Notes: a model not told the origin generated them from the sequence alone. A stretch of DNA of 64,000 bases from Pseudomonas sp. URMO17WK12:I11 (GCF_007677725.1 NZ_VEDF01000006.1:1-64000), one strand, 5' to 3'; positions 1 to 8,054 are shown, counted from the stretch's first letter. A program made the numbers and translations.

Positions 1-47
1 TGATTCTCAAGGAGTTTCTCGTTCCGTTGTCGCTGGAAGTGGGGCGC

Positions 48-75
48 ATTATAAGGGGATTCGAGAGGGCGTCAA
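48..75 (-). promoter_or_regulatory. Sigma-70-type promoter reading off the left edge
   Basis: On the minus strand there is TTGACG (75..70), a 16-bp spacer and a perfect TATAAT (53..48), followed at once by the GC-rich stretch GCGCCCC. A GC-rich discriminator after the -10 is typical of stringently controlled genes (stable RNA, translation genes). The transcript would leave the window at base 1, so its gene is not visible. The elements are directly seen; the regulation is inferred. Confidence 0.6.
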
Positions 76-128
76 CCTTTAATTTCATCTATTAGTCCAT
101 TCCCGTCCTTGCGCCCCACTCCGCCATT

Positions 129-146
129 TGCGCACTATATTGCACA
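129..146. promoter_or_regulatory. Operator-like near-palindrome O1 upstream of rhtA-like gene
   Basis: The 18-mer TGCGCACTATATTGCACA lies 28 bp before the exporter start. It matches 16 of 18 positions with a site at 6924-6941 and 15 of 18 with a perfect palindrome at 6953-6970, both next to an XRE-cupin regulator gene and a second EamA exporter. It contains a TATATT hexamer that could serve as a -10. I infer that it is a binding site of that regulator. Confidence 0.55.
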
Positions 147-173
147 CTCGCCCCTCAGGAATGTCATCGCTAA

Positions 174-1061
174 ATGAACAACAAGCCCCGCAGCCTGGCC
201 GCCATGCTTTTCCCTATCGGCCTGCTGCTTATTGCCATGGCCTCGATTCAATCGGGCGCATCGCTGGCAAAGACCATGTTTCCCATGATCGGTGCCCAAG
301 GCACCACCACCCTGCGCCTGATTTTCGCTAGCGTCATCATGCTGTTGGTGCTGCGCCCATGGCGTGTACGCATGACCGCCAGCACGCTGCGTAACGTCGT
401 CATCTACGGCATGGCATTGGGTGGGATGAATTTCCTCTTTTATATGTCCTTGCAGACGACGCCACTGGGCATCGCCGTCGCCCTCGAATTCACAGGTCCC
501 CTGGCCGTGGCGCTGTTCGGCTCGCGCCGCGCGCTGGACTTCCTGTGGATTGCGCTTGCGGTGGCGGGCCTGCTCTTGCTGCTCCCGGTAGGCCATGGCG
601 GGCAACCGGTGGACCTGGTCGGTGCTGCCTACGCGCTTGGCGCCGGCGTCTGCTGGGCGCTGTACATTCTATTCGGCCAGCGCGCAGGCGCCGAGCACGG
701 GATCCAGAGCGCAGCACTGGGCGTTGTGGTCGCGGCATTATTCGTCGCACCGATCGGCATCGTGCACGCCGGCAGCGCATTGCTCACTCCTGCGGTCATT
801 CCACTGGCCCTGGCCGTTGCGGTGCTGTCGACCGCGTTACCCTACAGCTTGGAAATGGTCGCCCTCACACGCATGCCCGCTCGCACGTTCGGCACCTTGA
901 TGAGCATCGAACCAGCCATCGGTGCGTTGTCGGGCCTGGTGTTTCTCGGCGAGGTATTGAGCACCACGCAGTGGCTGGCAATCGCAGCCATCATCGCAGC
1001 ATCCGTGGGAGCCACACTGTCCATGGGCCGCAAAGCCACCCCTGCGGTTGTCGCGGATTGA
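174..1061 (+). CDS. rhtA: EamA/RhtA-family amino acid exporter
   Basis: The 295-residue protein is a ten-helix inner-membrane transporter with two EamA halves. Its N-terminal half is close in character to the threonine/homoserine exporter RhtA (residues around 25-45, SIQSGASLAKTMFPMIGAQG, are typical). It probably exports threonine, homoserine or related amino acids by proton exchange. The ATG at 174 follows AGGA at 157-160 with a rather long 13-nt gap. An 18-bp operator-like site sits just upstream and recurs at a second EamA gene at 7014, so both may answer to the same regulator. The symbol is a family-level assignment; substrate is inferred. Confidence 0.85.
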   Translation: MNNKPRSLAAMLFPIGLLLIAMASIQSGASLAKTMFPMIGAQGTTTLRLIFASVIMLLVLRPWRVRMTASTLRNVVIYGMALGGMNFLFYMSLQTTPLGIAVALEFTGPLAVALFGSRRALDFLWIALAVAGLLLLLPVGHGGQPVDLVGAAYALGAGVCWALYILFGQRAGAEHGIQSAALGVVVAALFVAPIGIVHAGSALLTPAVIPLALAVAVLSTALPYSLEMVALTRMPARTFGTLMSIEPAIGALSGLVFLGEVLSTTQWLAIAAIIAASVGATLSMGRKATPAVVAD

Positions 1062-1247
1062 TCGGCAAGCGATTGGCCACCGCAACGAGATAAGGATTGT
1101 CGCAGCCTGGCCTGCTGATTAAGCTGTGGCGAAGATCATCATCGCTCAACGATCGCACTGCACGAATGGATGCCGGGGAAATTCAGGAAGAACGAAGCCA
1201 TAACGACAGGGTCAGACAGCAGTCACGCCCTGCATATAAGGACAGGA

Positions 1248-1529
1248 ATGAAACGAATTTTGCTCATCCTGGCCGTCTTGGCCATTGCCGGATGTGCCGC
1301 TACGGCCAAGACTGAGGTCAAAAAAGGTAAGAAAGGCCTGCACATCAACTGCTCAGGTCTGTCTTCTTCGTGGGACAAGTGCTACAGCAAGGCCGCCAGT
1401 TCCTGTAGCTCGCGCGGGTACAAGGTGATTGCCCGTTCGGGGGACACCGACGCCGAGGCGGGGGACTACCTGTTCGGCATCAATCCTGCCGGTTACACCA
1501 GCCGCAGCATGATCGTCATCTGCAAATAA
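1248..1529 (+). CDS. Small putative lipoprotein
   Basis: I chose the ATG at 1248 because GACAGG lies just before it and because it gives a clean lipoprotein signal: MKR, a hydrophobic stretch, and lipobox IAGC with the modified Cys at residue 16. The mature part is about 77 residues, is Lys-rich after the lipobox, and carries several Cys (CSG, CYSK, CSSRGY, terminal CK) that could form disulfides in the periplasm. A longer reading from 1170 is less likely. The protein resembles small unnamed Pseudomonas lipoproteins; I cannot assign a function. A terminator follows directly. Confidence 0.75.
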   Translation: MKRILLILAVLAIAGCAATAKTEVKKGKKGLHINCSGLSSSWDKCYSKAASSCSSRGYKVIARSGDTDAEAGDYLFGINPAGYTSRSMIVICK

Positions 1530-1533
1530 CATC

Positions 1534-1562
1534 AAGGGCAGCCACTGGCTGCCCTTCCTTTT
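1534..1562. terminator. Rho-independent terminator between convergent genes
   Basis: AAGGGCAGC and GCTGCCCTT (1534-1542 and 1548-1556) form a nine-base-pair stem with a five-base loop, followed by CCTTTTAAA. It sits 4 bp after the lipoprotein stop and 25 bp from the convergent aminopeptidase stop, so it may serve both strands. Confidence 0.75.
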
Positions 1563-1587
1563 AAACTGCCGCTTAGGAAGCGCTCGC

Positions 1588-3396
1588 TCAAATCGCAGCC
1601 GTACGCGATTGCAGCCACGCCAGGGCGTCACCCTGCAGCAGTGGCGACAAGCGCTCGCGCACCGTTGCGTGGTAGTGATTGAGCCAGTCTCGCTCCTCAT
1701 CGGTCAGCCGCTCGGCGAGCAGGCAGCGGGTATCGATTGGGCACAGCGTCAGGGTTTCGAAGTCGAGAAACTCGCCAAAGGCGCTGGCACCTGATTCGCG
1801 GTTGACCACCAGGTTCTCGATCCTGACGCCCCACGACCCTGGCCGGTAAGTGCCAGGCTCGATAGAGCTGATCATGCCAACCTGCATTGCCGTTTGCGGC
1901 GTGGATGGCGCCTGGTAGGCAATGACCTGAGGCCCTTCGTGCACATTCATGAAATAACCGACGCCATGGCCGGTGCCGTGACCGTAGTCCACCTGATCAG
2001 CCCAGATCGGTGCCCGAGCGATGGCGTCGAGCAGCGGTGAGAGAATGCCTTTCGGGAAACGCGCACGGGACAGCGCAATCATGCCCTTGAGCACCCGCGT
2101 GCAATCTTGTTTCTGTTCGACACTCGGCGTGCCCACCGGGACCATGCGGGTGATGTCGGTGGTACCTCCCAGGTACTGCCCGCCGGAGTCGATCAACAAC
2201 AAGCCGTCACCTTCGATCACTGCATGGGCGCGCTCGGTTGCGCGATAGTGCGGCATCGCGCCGTTGGCATTGAAAGCGGCAATAGTGGCAAAACTGAGCG
2301 AGACAAAGCCCGGGCGGCGCGCCCGTGCGGCGCTGAGCTGCTCGTCGATGGTCAGCTCAGTGATGACTTCCTGGCCTTGATGAGCTTCGAGCCAGGCAAA
2401 GAATTCGCACAACGCCGCGCCATCTTGCTCCATCGCCTGGCGAACATGCGCGAGCTCCAGATGAGTCTTGCGTGACTTGCTCAAGGTCGTCGGATTGAGC
2501 CCTTCAACCAGCTGCACTTGCTTGGGCAGCGTGCTTACCGAGCCACAGGTCACGCGCGCCGGATCGAGCAGCAAACGGCTGCCGGGTGCCAGCTCCGCCA
2601 ACGCCTGTTGCACTGCCGCATAGTCGCGCACCTCGATACCGTCGACTTCCAGCACGTGGCGCAGATGCCCATCGAGCTTATCGGCGCCCACGAACAGCAG
2701 CGCCTGCTCTTTGCCGACCAACGCGAAGGCCAGGAACACCGGGTTGTAAGAGACGTCGCTGCCACGCAGATTGAACAGCCAGGCGATGTCATCGAGTGTG
2801 GCGATAAAGTGCCAATCGGCGCCACGCTCTTCCAGGGTACGACGCAACTGGGCCAGTTTTTCCGCTCGGTTGATCGTGGCGTGCGGCGGCAGATGCTGAT
2901 ACACCGGATTGCTCGGCAGCGCCGGGCGCCCCTGCCACACCTCACCGAGCACATCCTGGTGGGTGACCAAGCGCGATCCGCGCGCCTGTAGCCGAGCTTC
3001 GAGCTGGCGCGCCGCAGACAAAGCCATCACGGCGCCATCGACTGCCACAGCGCCATTGACCGGCGTGTGCTCGCCCAGCCATTCGAGCGCTCCGGGCTTA
3101 CCGGGCGCCAGCTTCATCAAGGCGATACCGCTCCCGGCCAGTTCTCGCTCAGCCTGCTCCCAATAGCGGCTATCGACCCAGACGCCGGCGAACGCAGCAG
3201 TGACCACCAGCGTGCCGACCGAGCCCTCGAAGCCAGACAACCACTGCCGCCCTTGCCAGAAACCCGGCAGGTACTCGGACAGATGTGGGTCGGCCGACGG
3301 CACCAGCAGAGCATCAAGGCCTTCCCGCGCCATGACCTCACGCACCCGCGCCAAGCGCTCCGGCACAGTCTGTACTCCGGTGGTCTGAACGTTCAT
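1588..3396 (-). CDS. M24B-family Xaa-Pro aminopeptidase
   Basis: The 602-residue cytosolic enzyme should remove N-terminal residues preceding proline. It has the long three-domain form of aminopeptidase P: two creatinase-like N-terminal domains (about 10-320) and a C-terminal pita-bread metal domain. Metal ligands are visible: D403 in IDSGGQ, D414 in TTDITR, the His of YGHGTGHGVG, the Glu of SSIEPG and the Glu of GVRIEN. I start at the ATG at 3396, preceded by AGGAGTGCGC; an in-frame extension to 3507 has no such site. It is monocistronic and divergent from the DUF3182 gene. Confidence 0.92.
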   Translation of the reverse strand: MNVQTTGVQTVPERLARVREVMAREGLDALLVPSADPHLSEYLPGFWQGRQWLSGFEGSVGTLVVTAAFAGVWVDSRYWEQAERELAGSGIALMKLAPGKPGALEWLGEHTPVNGAVAVDGAVMALSAARQLEARLQARGSRLVTHQDVLGEVWQGRPALPSNPVYQHLPPHATINRAEKLAQLRRTLEERGADWHFIATLDDIAWLFNLRGSDVSYNPVFLAFALVGKEQALLFVGADKLDGHLRHVLEVDGIEVRDYAAVQQALAELAPGSRLLLDPARVTCGSVSTLPKQVQLVEGLNPTTLSKSRKTHLELAHVRQAMEQDGAALCEFFAWLEAHQGQEVITELTIDEQLSAARARRPGFVSLSFATIAAFNANGAMPHYRATERAHAVIEGDGLLLIDSGGQYLGGTTDITRMVPVGTPSVEQKQDCTRVLKGMIALSRARFPKGILSPLLDAIARAPIWADQVDYGHGTGHGVGYFMNVHEGPQVIAYQAPSTPQTAMQVGMISSIEPGTYRPGSWGVRIENLVVNRESGASAFGEFLDFETLTLCPIDTRCLLAERLTDEERDWLNHYHATVRERLSPLLQGDALAWLQSRTAAI

Positions 3397-3581
3397 GCGC
3401 ACTCCTGGCAATCCATCGTGGTGTTCTGGTGCGCTAAATAATGGAGCAGCCGCCCCGTCGTCGCAACGGTGTCGATCAAGGCCTGGGGCCAAGCTCGCAT
3501 ACGCCATCAGTCGTTTACCGCTGAACTAACCGTCGACGGGCGCTTCACAACTGTACATTCACCGACAGCAAGCAGGTGCGC

Positions 3582-4694
3582 ATGGCCAATGTCAACGACC
3601 GCAAGACTGCCGTCATCTTGCTCGATACGCGCGAGCACACCCCGGAGCACGAGCGTGCCGTGCACCTGAAGATCGCCGAGCGACTGGCCTGCTTGCTCGG
3701 CTGCGATCAGGTGCTTAACGCACTGCCGGGCGACATCAACGGGCGCTACTACTACCTGCCCACTTCAACCCTGGTCGGCCCCGAGCGTTATGCCGCACTA
3801 GGCATTCATAGTGAGGCAGACCTGTTTGGCGGCTTGGTCGCTCAGCCGTACATGGCCACCAAGGCCATCTCTCACCCACGGCCTGCCGATGCGGTAATGC
3901 CACCCGGCTGGACGGACGGATTCGCTCGCCAGGCCAGCGATGCCTTGCTGCGCGGCTACAGCGTGTTCAGCAAGGCCGATGCTCGACGCGCCGTGCAATT
4001 GCTGCTGCCTGAAGGGCCAGTGCGGGTGAAACCGGTACTGGCCACGGCGGGGCGCGGGCAGTGCGTGATCACGCAGGCCGCAGAGCTCGAGCCACTGCTT
4101 GGCGAAATGGACGACAGCACGCTGGCGCTCTACGGCCTGGTGCTTGAGGAAGATCTACACGATGTCGAGACTTTCAGCGTCGGCCAGGTGAGGGTCGCAG
4201 GCTTGACCTGCAGTTATCACGGCATTCAGCACCTGACCCACGACCACCAGGGCATGTCAGTGTACGGGGGCTCGTCTCTGGCCGTGGTGCGTGGCGGCTA
4301 TGACGCCTTGCTGCAGTTGCCCCTCGAAGAGCATCTACGCCTGGCGATCAACCAGGCCATGGTCTATGAGGCGGCTGCCGAACAGCACTTCCCAGGTTTC
4401 CTCGCCAGCCGGCGCAATTACGACATCGCCCGCGGCACCACCGCCAACGGTCAGGTTCGCAGCGGTGTGCTGGAACAGTCCTGGCGACTGGGCGGGGCAA
4501 GCAGCGCGGAAATGCTGGCCCTGCAGGCGTTTGCCAGCGACCCGACACTGCTGCGCGTGAAGGCTTCGACCCATGAGGTCTTTGCGCAGGTTTCCCTGCC
4601 CAGCGACGCCACCCTCTTCTATCAAGGAAACGACAGTGAACTCGGACAATTCAGCAAGTACGCGCGCATCGGCCAGCATGAGCATTCAGAGTGA
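3582..4694 (+). CDS. DUF3182 family protein
   Basis: The 370-residue cytosolic protein matches the DUF3182 family as I remember it (motifs LPGDINGRYYYLPT, QPYMATKAISHP, HLTHDHQGMSVYGGS). The stretch RVKPVLATAGRGQ followed by GLVLEEDL looks like the lysine and hinge of an ATP-grasp fold, so a ligase-type ATP-dependent activity is possible but unproven. The ATG at 3582 follows AGCAGG; GTG at 3576 is an alternative. Its 3' end overlaps the following hydrolase gene by 59 bp, which suggests coupled translation and a shared pathway of unknown substrate. Confidence 0.8.
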   Translation: MANVNDRKTAVILLDTREHTPEHERAVHLKIAERLACLLGCDQVLNALPGDINGRYYYLPTSTLVGPERYAALGIHSEADLFGGLVAQPYMATKAISHPRPADAVMPPGWTDGFARQASDALLRGYSVFSKADARRAVQLLLPEGPVRVKPVLATAGRGQCVITQAAELEPLLGEMDDSTLALYGLVLEEDLHDVETFSVGQVRVAGLTCSYHGIQHLTHDHQGMSVYGGSSLAVVRGGYDALLQLPLEEHLRLAINQAMVYEAAAEQHFPGFLASRRNYDIARGTTANGQVRSGVLEQSWRLGGASSAEMLALQAFASDPTLLRVKASTHEVFAQVSLPSDATLFYQGNDSELGQFSKYARIGQHEHSE

Positions 4695-5448
4695 AACGGT
4701 TGAACTGCAAGTCGAAAATGACAGCATCGTCGGCACGCTGGTAAGCCCTGGCAGCAAGATGCCAGGGATTCTATTCGTGCATGGCTGGGGCGGTAGCCAG
4801 CAGCGCGACCTGGCCCGCGCCCGACACATCACCGGCCTGGGCTGCGTGTGCATGACTTTCGACCTGCGCGGCCATGAGAAGACCGAAAGCCAGCGCCTGA
4901 CCGTCACCCGCGAGCAGAACCTGCAGGACCTGCTGGTCGCCTATGACCGCCTAGTCAGCCATCCGGCCGTGGACAGCGACGCCATTGCCGTAATCGGCAG
5001 CAGCTACGGCGGCTACCTGGCTACCTTGCTGACCTTGCAGCGGCCGGTGCGTTGGCTGGCCCTGCGCGTGCCGGCGATGTACTGGGACGACGAATGGAAC
5101 ATGCCCAAGCAGGGGCTTGATCGCCAGCGCCTGAACGCCTACCGGCAAAGCACGCTTGGCCCGGCCGATAACCGAGCGCTGGCAGCCTGCGCTGAGTTCG
5201 CAGGCGACGTGTTGCTGGTCGAATCCGAGCAGGACGATTACGTACCGCACGCCACGCTGATGAACTATCGCTCAGCCTTCGTCAACGCCCATTCGCTTAC
5301 CCATCGCATCGTCGACGGCGCCGACCACGCGTTGTCCAGTGAGCAGAGTCAAAAAGCCTACAGCTCGATCCTGGCCGCCTGGATCAGCGAGATGGTGATC
5401 GGCGCACGCCTGGACCGCTACCCGCACTACGCGCCCTGGTATGCCTGA
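4636..5448 (+). CDS. Alpha/beta hydrolase (DUF3182-associated)
   Basis: The protein has an alpha/beta-hydrolase fold: oxyanion segment LFVHGWGGSQ, nucleophile elbow GSSYGG, an acid in the VESEQDDYVPH strand, and His in GADHALS. A GTG at 4636 preceded by AAGGAAACGACA gives 270 residues and lies inside the DUF3182 gene; the ATG at 4678 (256 residues, MSIQSETVELQ) is the alternative. Esterase or peptidase-like activity is likely, but the substrate is unknown. The overlap with the preceding gene points to joint function. It converges with the ABM gene with no room for a terminator between them. Confidence 0.82.
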   Translation: MNSDNSASTRASASMSIQSETVELQVENDSIVGTLVSPGSKMPGILFVHGWGGSQQRDLARARHITGLGCVCMTFDLRGHEKTESQRLTVTREQNLQDLLVAYDRLVSHPAVDSDAIAVIGSSYGGYLATLLTLQRPVRWLALRVPAMYWDDEWNMPKQGLDRQRLNAYRQSTLGPADNRALAACAEFAGDVLLVESEQDDYVPHATLMNYRSAFVNAHSLTHRIVDGADHALSSEQSQKAYSSILAAWISEMVIGARLDRYPHYAPWYA

Positions 5449-5449
5449 G

Positions 5450-5818
5450 CTAGGCGTGATTGGGGCTCAACTGGCAGTGCAAGCCGCCATCGCTGCTGCG
5501 CACCAGGCTGCGCAGGGCCTGGAACGCCGCGAAATTGACCCCATGGGCTTGGTTCTGCCTGAGCAGCTGCAAGAACGGCTCGTCGCTGAAGCACTGCGCT
5601 GAAGCCTCCCAGGCCTGACGCGATTGCCACTGTAAGCATTGCAGCACACGGCTGCCATCATCGCTGGCCTGTATGCTCACCCCTTGCAGGCCAGGACAGC
5701 GGGAGGCCAGTTGCTCGCTGCGGGTTGCCAGTGCCTGGGCCAGGGACTCCTGGCGGCAAGCAGGAACGTGATATTCGATCATCTGGGTGAACCACAAAGC
5801 GTTAGGCATGGCCGTCAT
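5450..5818 (-). CDS. ABM-domain (antibiotic biosynthesis monooxygenase-like) protein, SoxR target
   Basis: The 122-residue cytosolic protein shows the ferredoxin-like ABM pattern (IEYHVPACRQESLAQAL near the start, then CPGLQGVSIQASDDGS, LQWQSRQAWEASA). Such proteins oxidise quinols or other aromatic substrates, or detoxify reactive electrophiles, without cofactor. The ATG at 5818 is preceded by AGGAGACCTGCC. It is divergent from soxR, and its promoter carries a SoxR box in a 19-bp spacer. In P. aeruginosa a soxR-adjacent monooxygenase gene is a known SoxR target, so I expect induction by redox-cycling compounds. The exact substrate is unknown. Confidence 0.82.
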   Translation of the reverse strand: MTAMPNALWFTQMIEYHVPACRQESLAQALATRSEQLASRCPGLQGVSIQASDDGSRVLQCLQWQSRQAWEASAQCFSDEPFLQLLRQNQAHGVNFAAFQALRSLVRSSDGGLHCQLSPNHA

Positions 5819-5861
5819 GGCAGGTCTCCTGGCTGAACGCGCTTGCTTGAGAATGTCCAGC

Positions 5862-5892
5862 AGGGTAAAACCTCGAGTTAACTCAAGGTCAA
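5862..5892 (-). promoter_or_regulatory. SoxR-dependent promoter with SoxR box
   Basis: On the minus strand TTGACC (5892..5887) and TACCCT (5867..5862) are separated by exactly 19 bp, the over-long spacing typical of MerR-family promoters. The spacer holds the inverted repeat CCTCGAGTTAACTCAAGG (5871-5888), which matches 15 of 18 positions of the SoxR consensus CCTCAAGTTAACTTGAGG. It drives the ABM gene and probably also affects soxR on the other side. Confidence 0.88.
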
Positions 5893-5910
5893 GCGCTCTG
5901 TTATCCCTCT

Positions 5911-6360
5911 ATGCCCAAACCAATGTCCGCCGCTGCCGATAAGCTACTCACCGTGGGCCAACTGGCTGCGCGCAGTGGTGTTGCCGTCACCGCACTGCAC
6001 TTCTATGAAACCAAAGGCCTGATCAGCAGCACGCGTAATGCGGGAAACCAGCGCCGCTATCCCAGGGCGATGCTGCGCCGCGTAGCAGTGGTCAAGATGG
6101 CGCAGCGCCTTGGCATTCCCTTGGCGGAAATCGCCTGCGCGCTCGCCGCGTTGCCTCTCGACCACACCCCCACTGCGCAGGACTGGCAACAGCTCTCGGC
6201 GCGTTGGCGTGAAGACCTGAACCGTCGCATCGATGAGCTGCTCAGGCTGCGTGACCAACTCGATGGCTGCATTGGCTGCGGCTGCATGTCGCTCAAAGAG
6301 TGCCCGCTGCGCAACTGTCAGGATCGCCTGGCTGACGAGGGGCCAGGGCCGCACCTTTGA
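5911..6360 (+). CDS. soxR: Redox-sensing transcriptional activator SoxR
   Basis: The 149-residue MerR-family regulator has a winged helix ([20 protein letters not shown]), a dimerising helix (about 85-118) and the [2Fe-2S] motif C120-x2-C123-x-C125-x5-C131 followed by PLRN, diagnostic of SoxR. In pseudomonads SoxR responds to redox-cycling compounds and controls a small set of transport and oxidoreductase genes rather than soxS. The ATG at 5911 lacks a clear ribosome-binding site, so the message may be leaderless; ATG 5923 is an alternative. It is divergent from the ABM gene across the SoxR box and convergent with the XRE-cupin gene. Confidence 0.96.
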   Translation: MPKPMSAAADKLLTVGQLAARSGVAVTALHFYETKGLISSTRNAGNQRRYPRAMLRRVAVVKMAQRLGIPLAEIACALAALPLDHTPTAQDWQQLSARWREDLNRRIDELLRLRDQLDGCIGCGCMSLKECPLRNCQDRLADEGPGPHL

Positions 6361-6366
6361 GCGACT

Positions 6367-6942
6367 TCAGATCACCACGTTGCGCACGAAGCGCACGGGC
6401 ACTGCCTGATCATTGCGATAGGCATAGCGACAGTTGCTGGCAAATACATGGAAATGGCCGGCTGCCAGCGCATGCTCGATGCCTTCGATGATGAGCGTCA
6501 ACTGGCCTTCGGCCACGTAAATCTGCTCGTGCCAACCCTCGGCATCCGCTTCGCTGGTGTAACACTCACCTGGCGCCAGGCGCCACTCCCAGATTTCTAC
6601 CTCACGTCGGGCGCTGCTACTGGCCAGCAGCGTGGCCCGGCTCAATGGGTGCTCGCCAGCCCAGGCCAGTTCATCGATACGGCTGGGGTCGCGCTGATCC
6701 GGCGCTTGGATCAACGTACTGAAGGCCACACCCAGCGCTTCGGCGATCAGGTCGAGGGTGGTCAGGCTGACGTTCTTCTCGCCCGCCTCGATGGCGACCA
6801 GCATGCGCCGACTGACCCCCGAGCGCTCGGCCAGCGCGCTCTGGCTCATCCCCGCAGCATTGCGCAGGCTCCGTACATTGAGGCTGACGTGTTGCAATAC
6901 CGAGGCGCGGTGGGCGGAATCTTTGTGCACTATATTGCTCAC
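6367..6942 (-). CDS. XRE-family regulator with C-terminal cupin domain
   Basis: The protein joins an N-terminal helix-turn-helix (LRNAAGMSQSALAERSGVSR, about 20-40) to a cupin sensor domain in the last 80 residues (GEC, WHEQIYVAEGQL, LAAGHFHVFAS). This architecture is usual for local regulators that sense small metabolites. The GTG at 6942 gives 191 residues; no start has a good Shine-Dalgarno sequence, and the operator O2 overlaps this start, so translation may begin further in. It is divergent from an EamA exporter, which it probably represses or activates together with the rhtA-like gene at 174. Confidence 0.85.
   Translation of the reverse strand: MSNIVHKDSAHRASVLQHVSLNVRSLRNAAGMSQSALAERSGVSRRMLVAIEAGEKNVSLTTLDLIAEALGVAFSTLIQAPDQRDPSRIDELAWAGEHPLSRATLLASSSARREVEIWEWRLAPGECYTSEADAEGWHEQIYVAEGQLTLIIEGIEHALAAGHFHVFASNCRYAYRNDQAVPVRFVRNVVI
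6924..6941. promoter_or_regulatory. Operator-like site O2
   Basis: TGTGCACTATATTGCTCA matches O1 (129-146) at 16 of 18 positions. It overlaps the proposed start codon of the XRE-cupin gene and lies upstream of the divergent EamA gene, 29 bp centre-to-centre from O3. It is probably an autoregulatory site. Confidence 0.6.
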
Positions 6943-6952
6943 ATGGCAGGGC

Positions 6953-6970
6953 TGCGCAGTATACTGCGCA
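6953..6970. promoter_or_regulatory. Operator O3, perfect 18-bp palindrome
   Basis: TGCGCAGTATACTGCGCA is a perfect inverted repeat in the divergent region between the XRE-cupin regulator and the EamA exporter. Its centre contains TATACT on both strands, so bound protein could cover a -10 element for either gene. It shares the core of O1 and O2 (consensus TGYGCASTATAYTGCNCA). Confidence 0.68.
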
Positions 6971-7013
6971 CTTTGCGGCGATTGTGCGCCGCGTTCAGCG
7001 AGTGCGCAAGAAC

Positions 7014-7964
7014 ATGAAGCCAGCCAGCAGCCGCCCGACAACCACCGTCTCGTTCCGCCTGAGCAAGGCAGAAGGGGTGCTGGTGTTCATCACCATGTTG
7101 TGGGGCGGGACATTCCTGTTGGTGCACAACGTCATGGCCGTGAGCGGTCCGATGTTCTTCGTCGGCCTGCGCTTCGCGGCCGCTGCCTTGTTCGTCGGCC
7201 TGGCCTCGGCGCGGGCACTCTCCGGCCTGACCTTCACCGAACTCAAGGCTGGCCTGCTGATCGGCGTTGCCATCATGCTCGGCTACGGCCTGCAGACCAT
7301 GGGATTGCAAACCATCAGCAGCAGCCAATCGGCGTTCATTACCGCACTTTACGTGCCGTTCGTGCCGCTGCTGCAATGGCTGGTGCTAGGCCGCCGCCCG
7401 GGCCTGATGCCAAGCATCGGCATCTGCTTGGCCTTCATCGGCCTGATGCTGCTGGCTGGGCCAGAAGGCGGCGGCCTGCACTTCAGCGAAGGCGAGATGG
7501 TGACCTTGGTGAGTGCGGTGGCGATCGCTGCGGAGATCATTCTGATCAGTCGGTTCGCAGGCCAGGTCGATGTACGCCGGGTCACGGTAGTGCAATTGGC
7601 GACTGCATCGCTGCTGGCATTTTTGATGATCGTACCGACCCAGGAGCGTCTGCCAGACTTTTCCTGGCTGTTGCTGCTGAGCGCGCTGGGCCTTGGTGTG
7701 ATGAGTGCGGTGATCCAGGTGGCGATGAACTGGGCACAGCAGTCGGTCTCGCCTACCCGCGCCACCCTCATCTATGCCGGCGAGCCTGTCTGGGCCGGTA
7801 TCGTCGGGCGCTTGGCCGGCGAGCGCCTGCCCGGCATCGCACTGCTCGGCGGGCTGTTGATCGTCATCGCTGTCGTAATTAGCGAACTAAAGCTGCGACG
7901 CAACCGTCAATTCGATGATGCTACGCAAGTTGCCATCACCCGCGAGCCTGAAGCTGGGCACTGA
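7014..7964 (+). CDS. DMT/EamA-family exporter
   Basis: This 316-residue inner-membrane protein has about ten transmembrane helices in two EamA repeats (first repeat motif MLWGGTFLLVHN and MFFVGLRFAAAAL, second beginning near GEMVTLVSAVAIAAE). EamA members export amino acids and other metabolites. The ATG at 7014 is used; a longer reading from 6984 (MRRVQRVRKN) is less likely. The gene is divergent from the XRE-cupin regulator and shares an operator with the rhtA-like exporter at 174, which suggests efflux of related compounds. Substrate is unknown. Confidence 0.86.
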   Translation: MKPASSRPTTTVSFRLSKAEGVLVFITMLWGGTFLLVHNVMAVSGPMFFVGLRFAAAALFVGLASARALSGLTFTELKAGLLIGVAIMLGYGLQTMGLQTISSSQSAFITALYVPFVPLLQWLVLGRRPGLMPSIGICLAFIGLMLLAGPEGGGLHFSEGEMVTLVSAVAIAAEIILISRFAGQVDVRRVTVVQLATASLLAFLMIVPTQERLPDFSWLLLLSALGLGVMSAVIQVAMNWAQQSVSPTRATLIYAGEPVWAGIVGRLAGERLPGIALLGGLLIVIAVVISELKLRRNRQFDDATQVAITREPEAGH

Positions 7965-8054
7965 TTACCTGGCGATGACTATGCTCTGTAAAAAGCTGTT
8001 ATAAAAAAACAGCTAGTCACAGCGCTTTTGTAGGATTCTGCGACAGCTTGCGTG

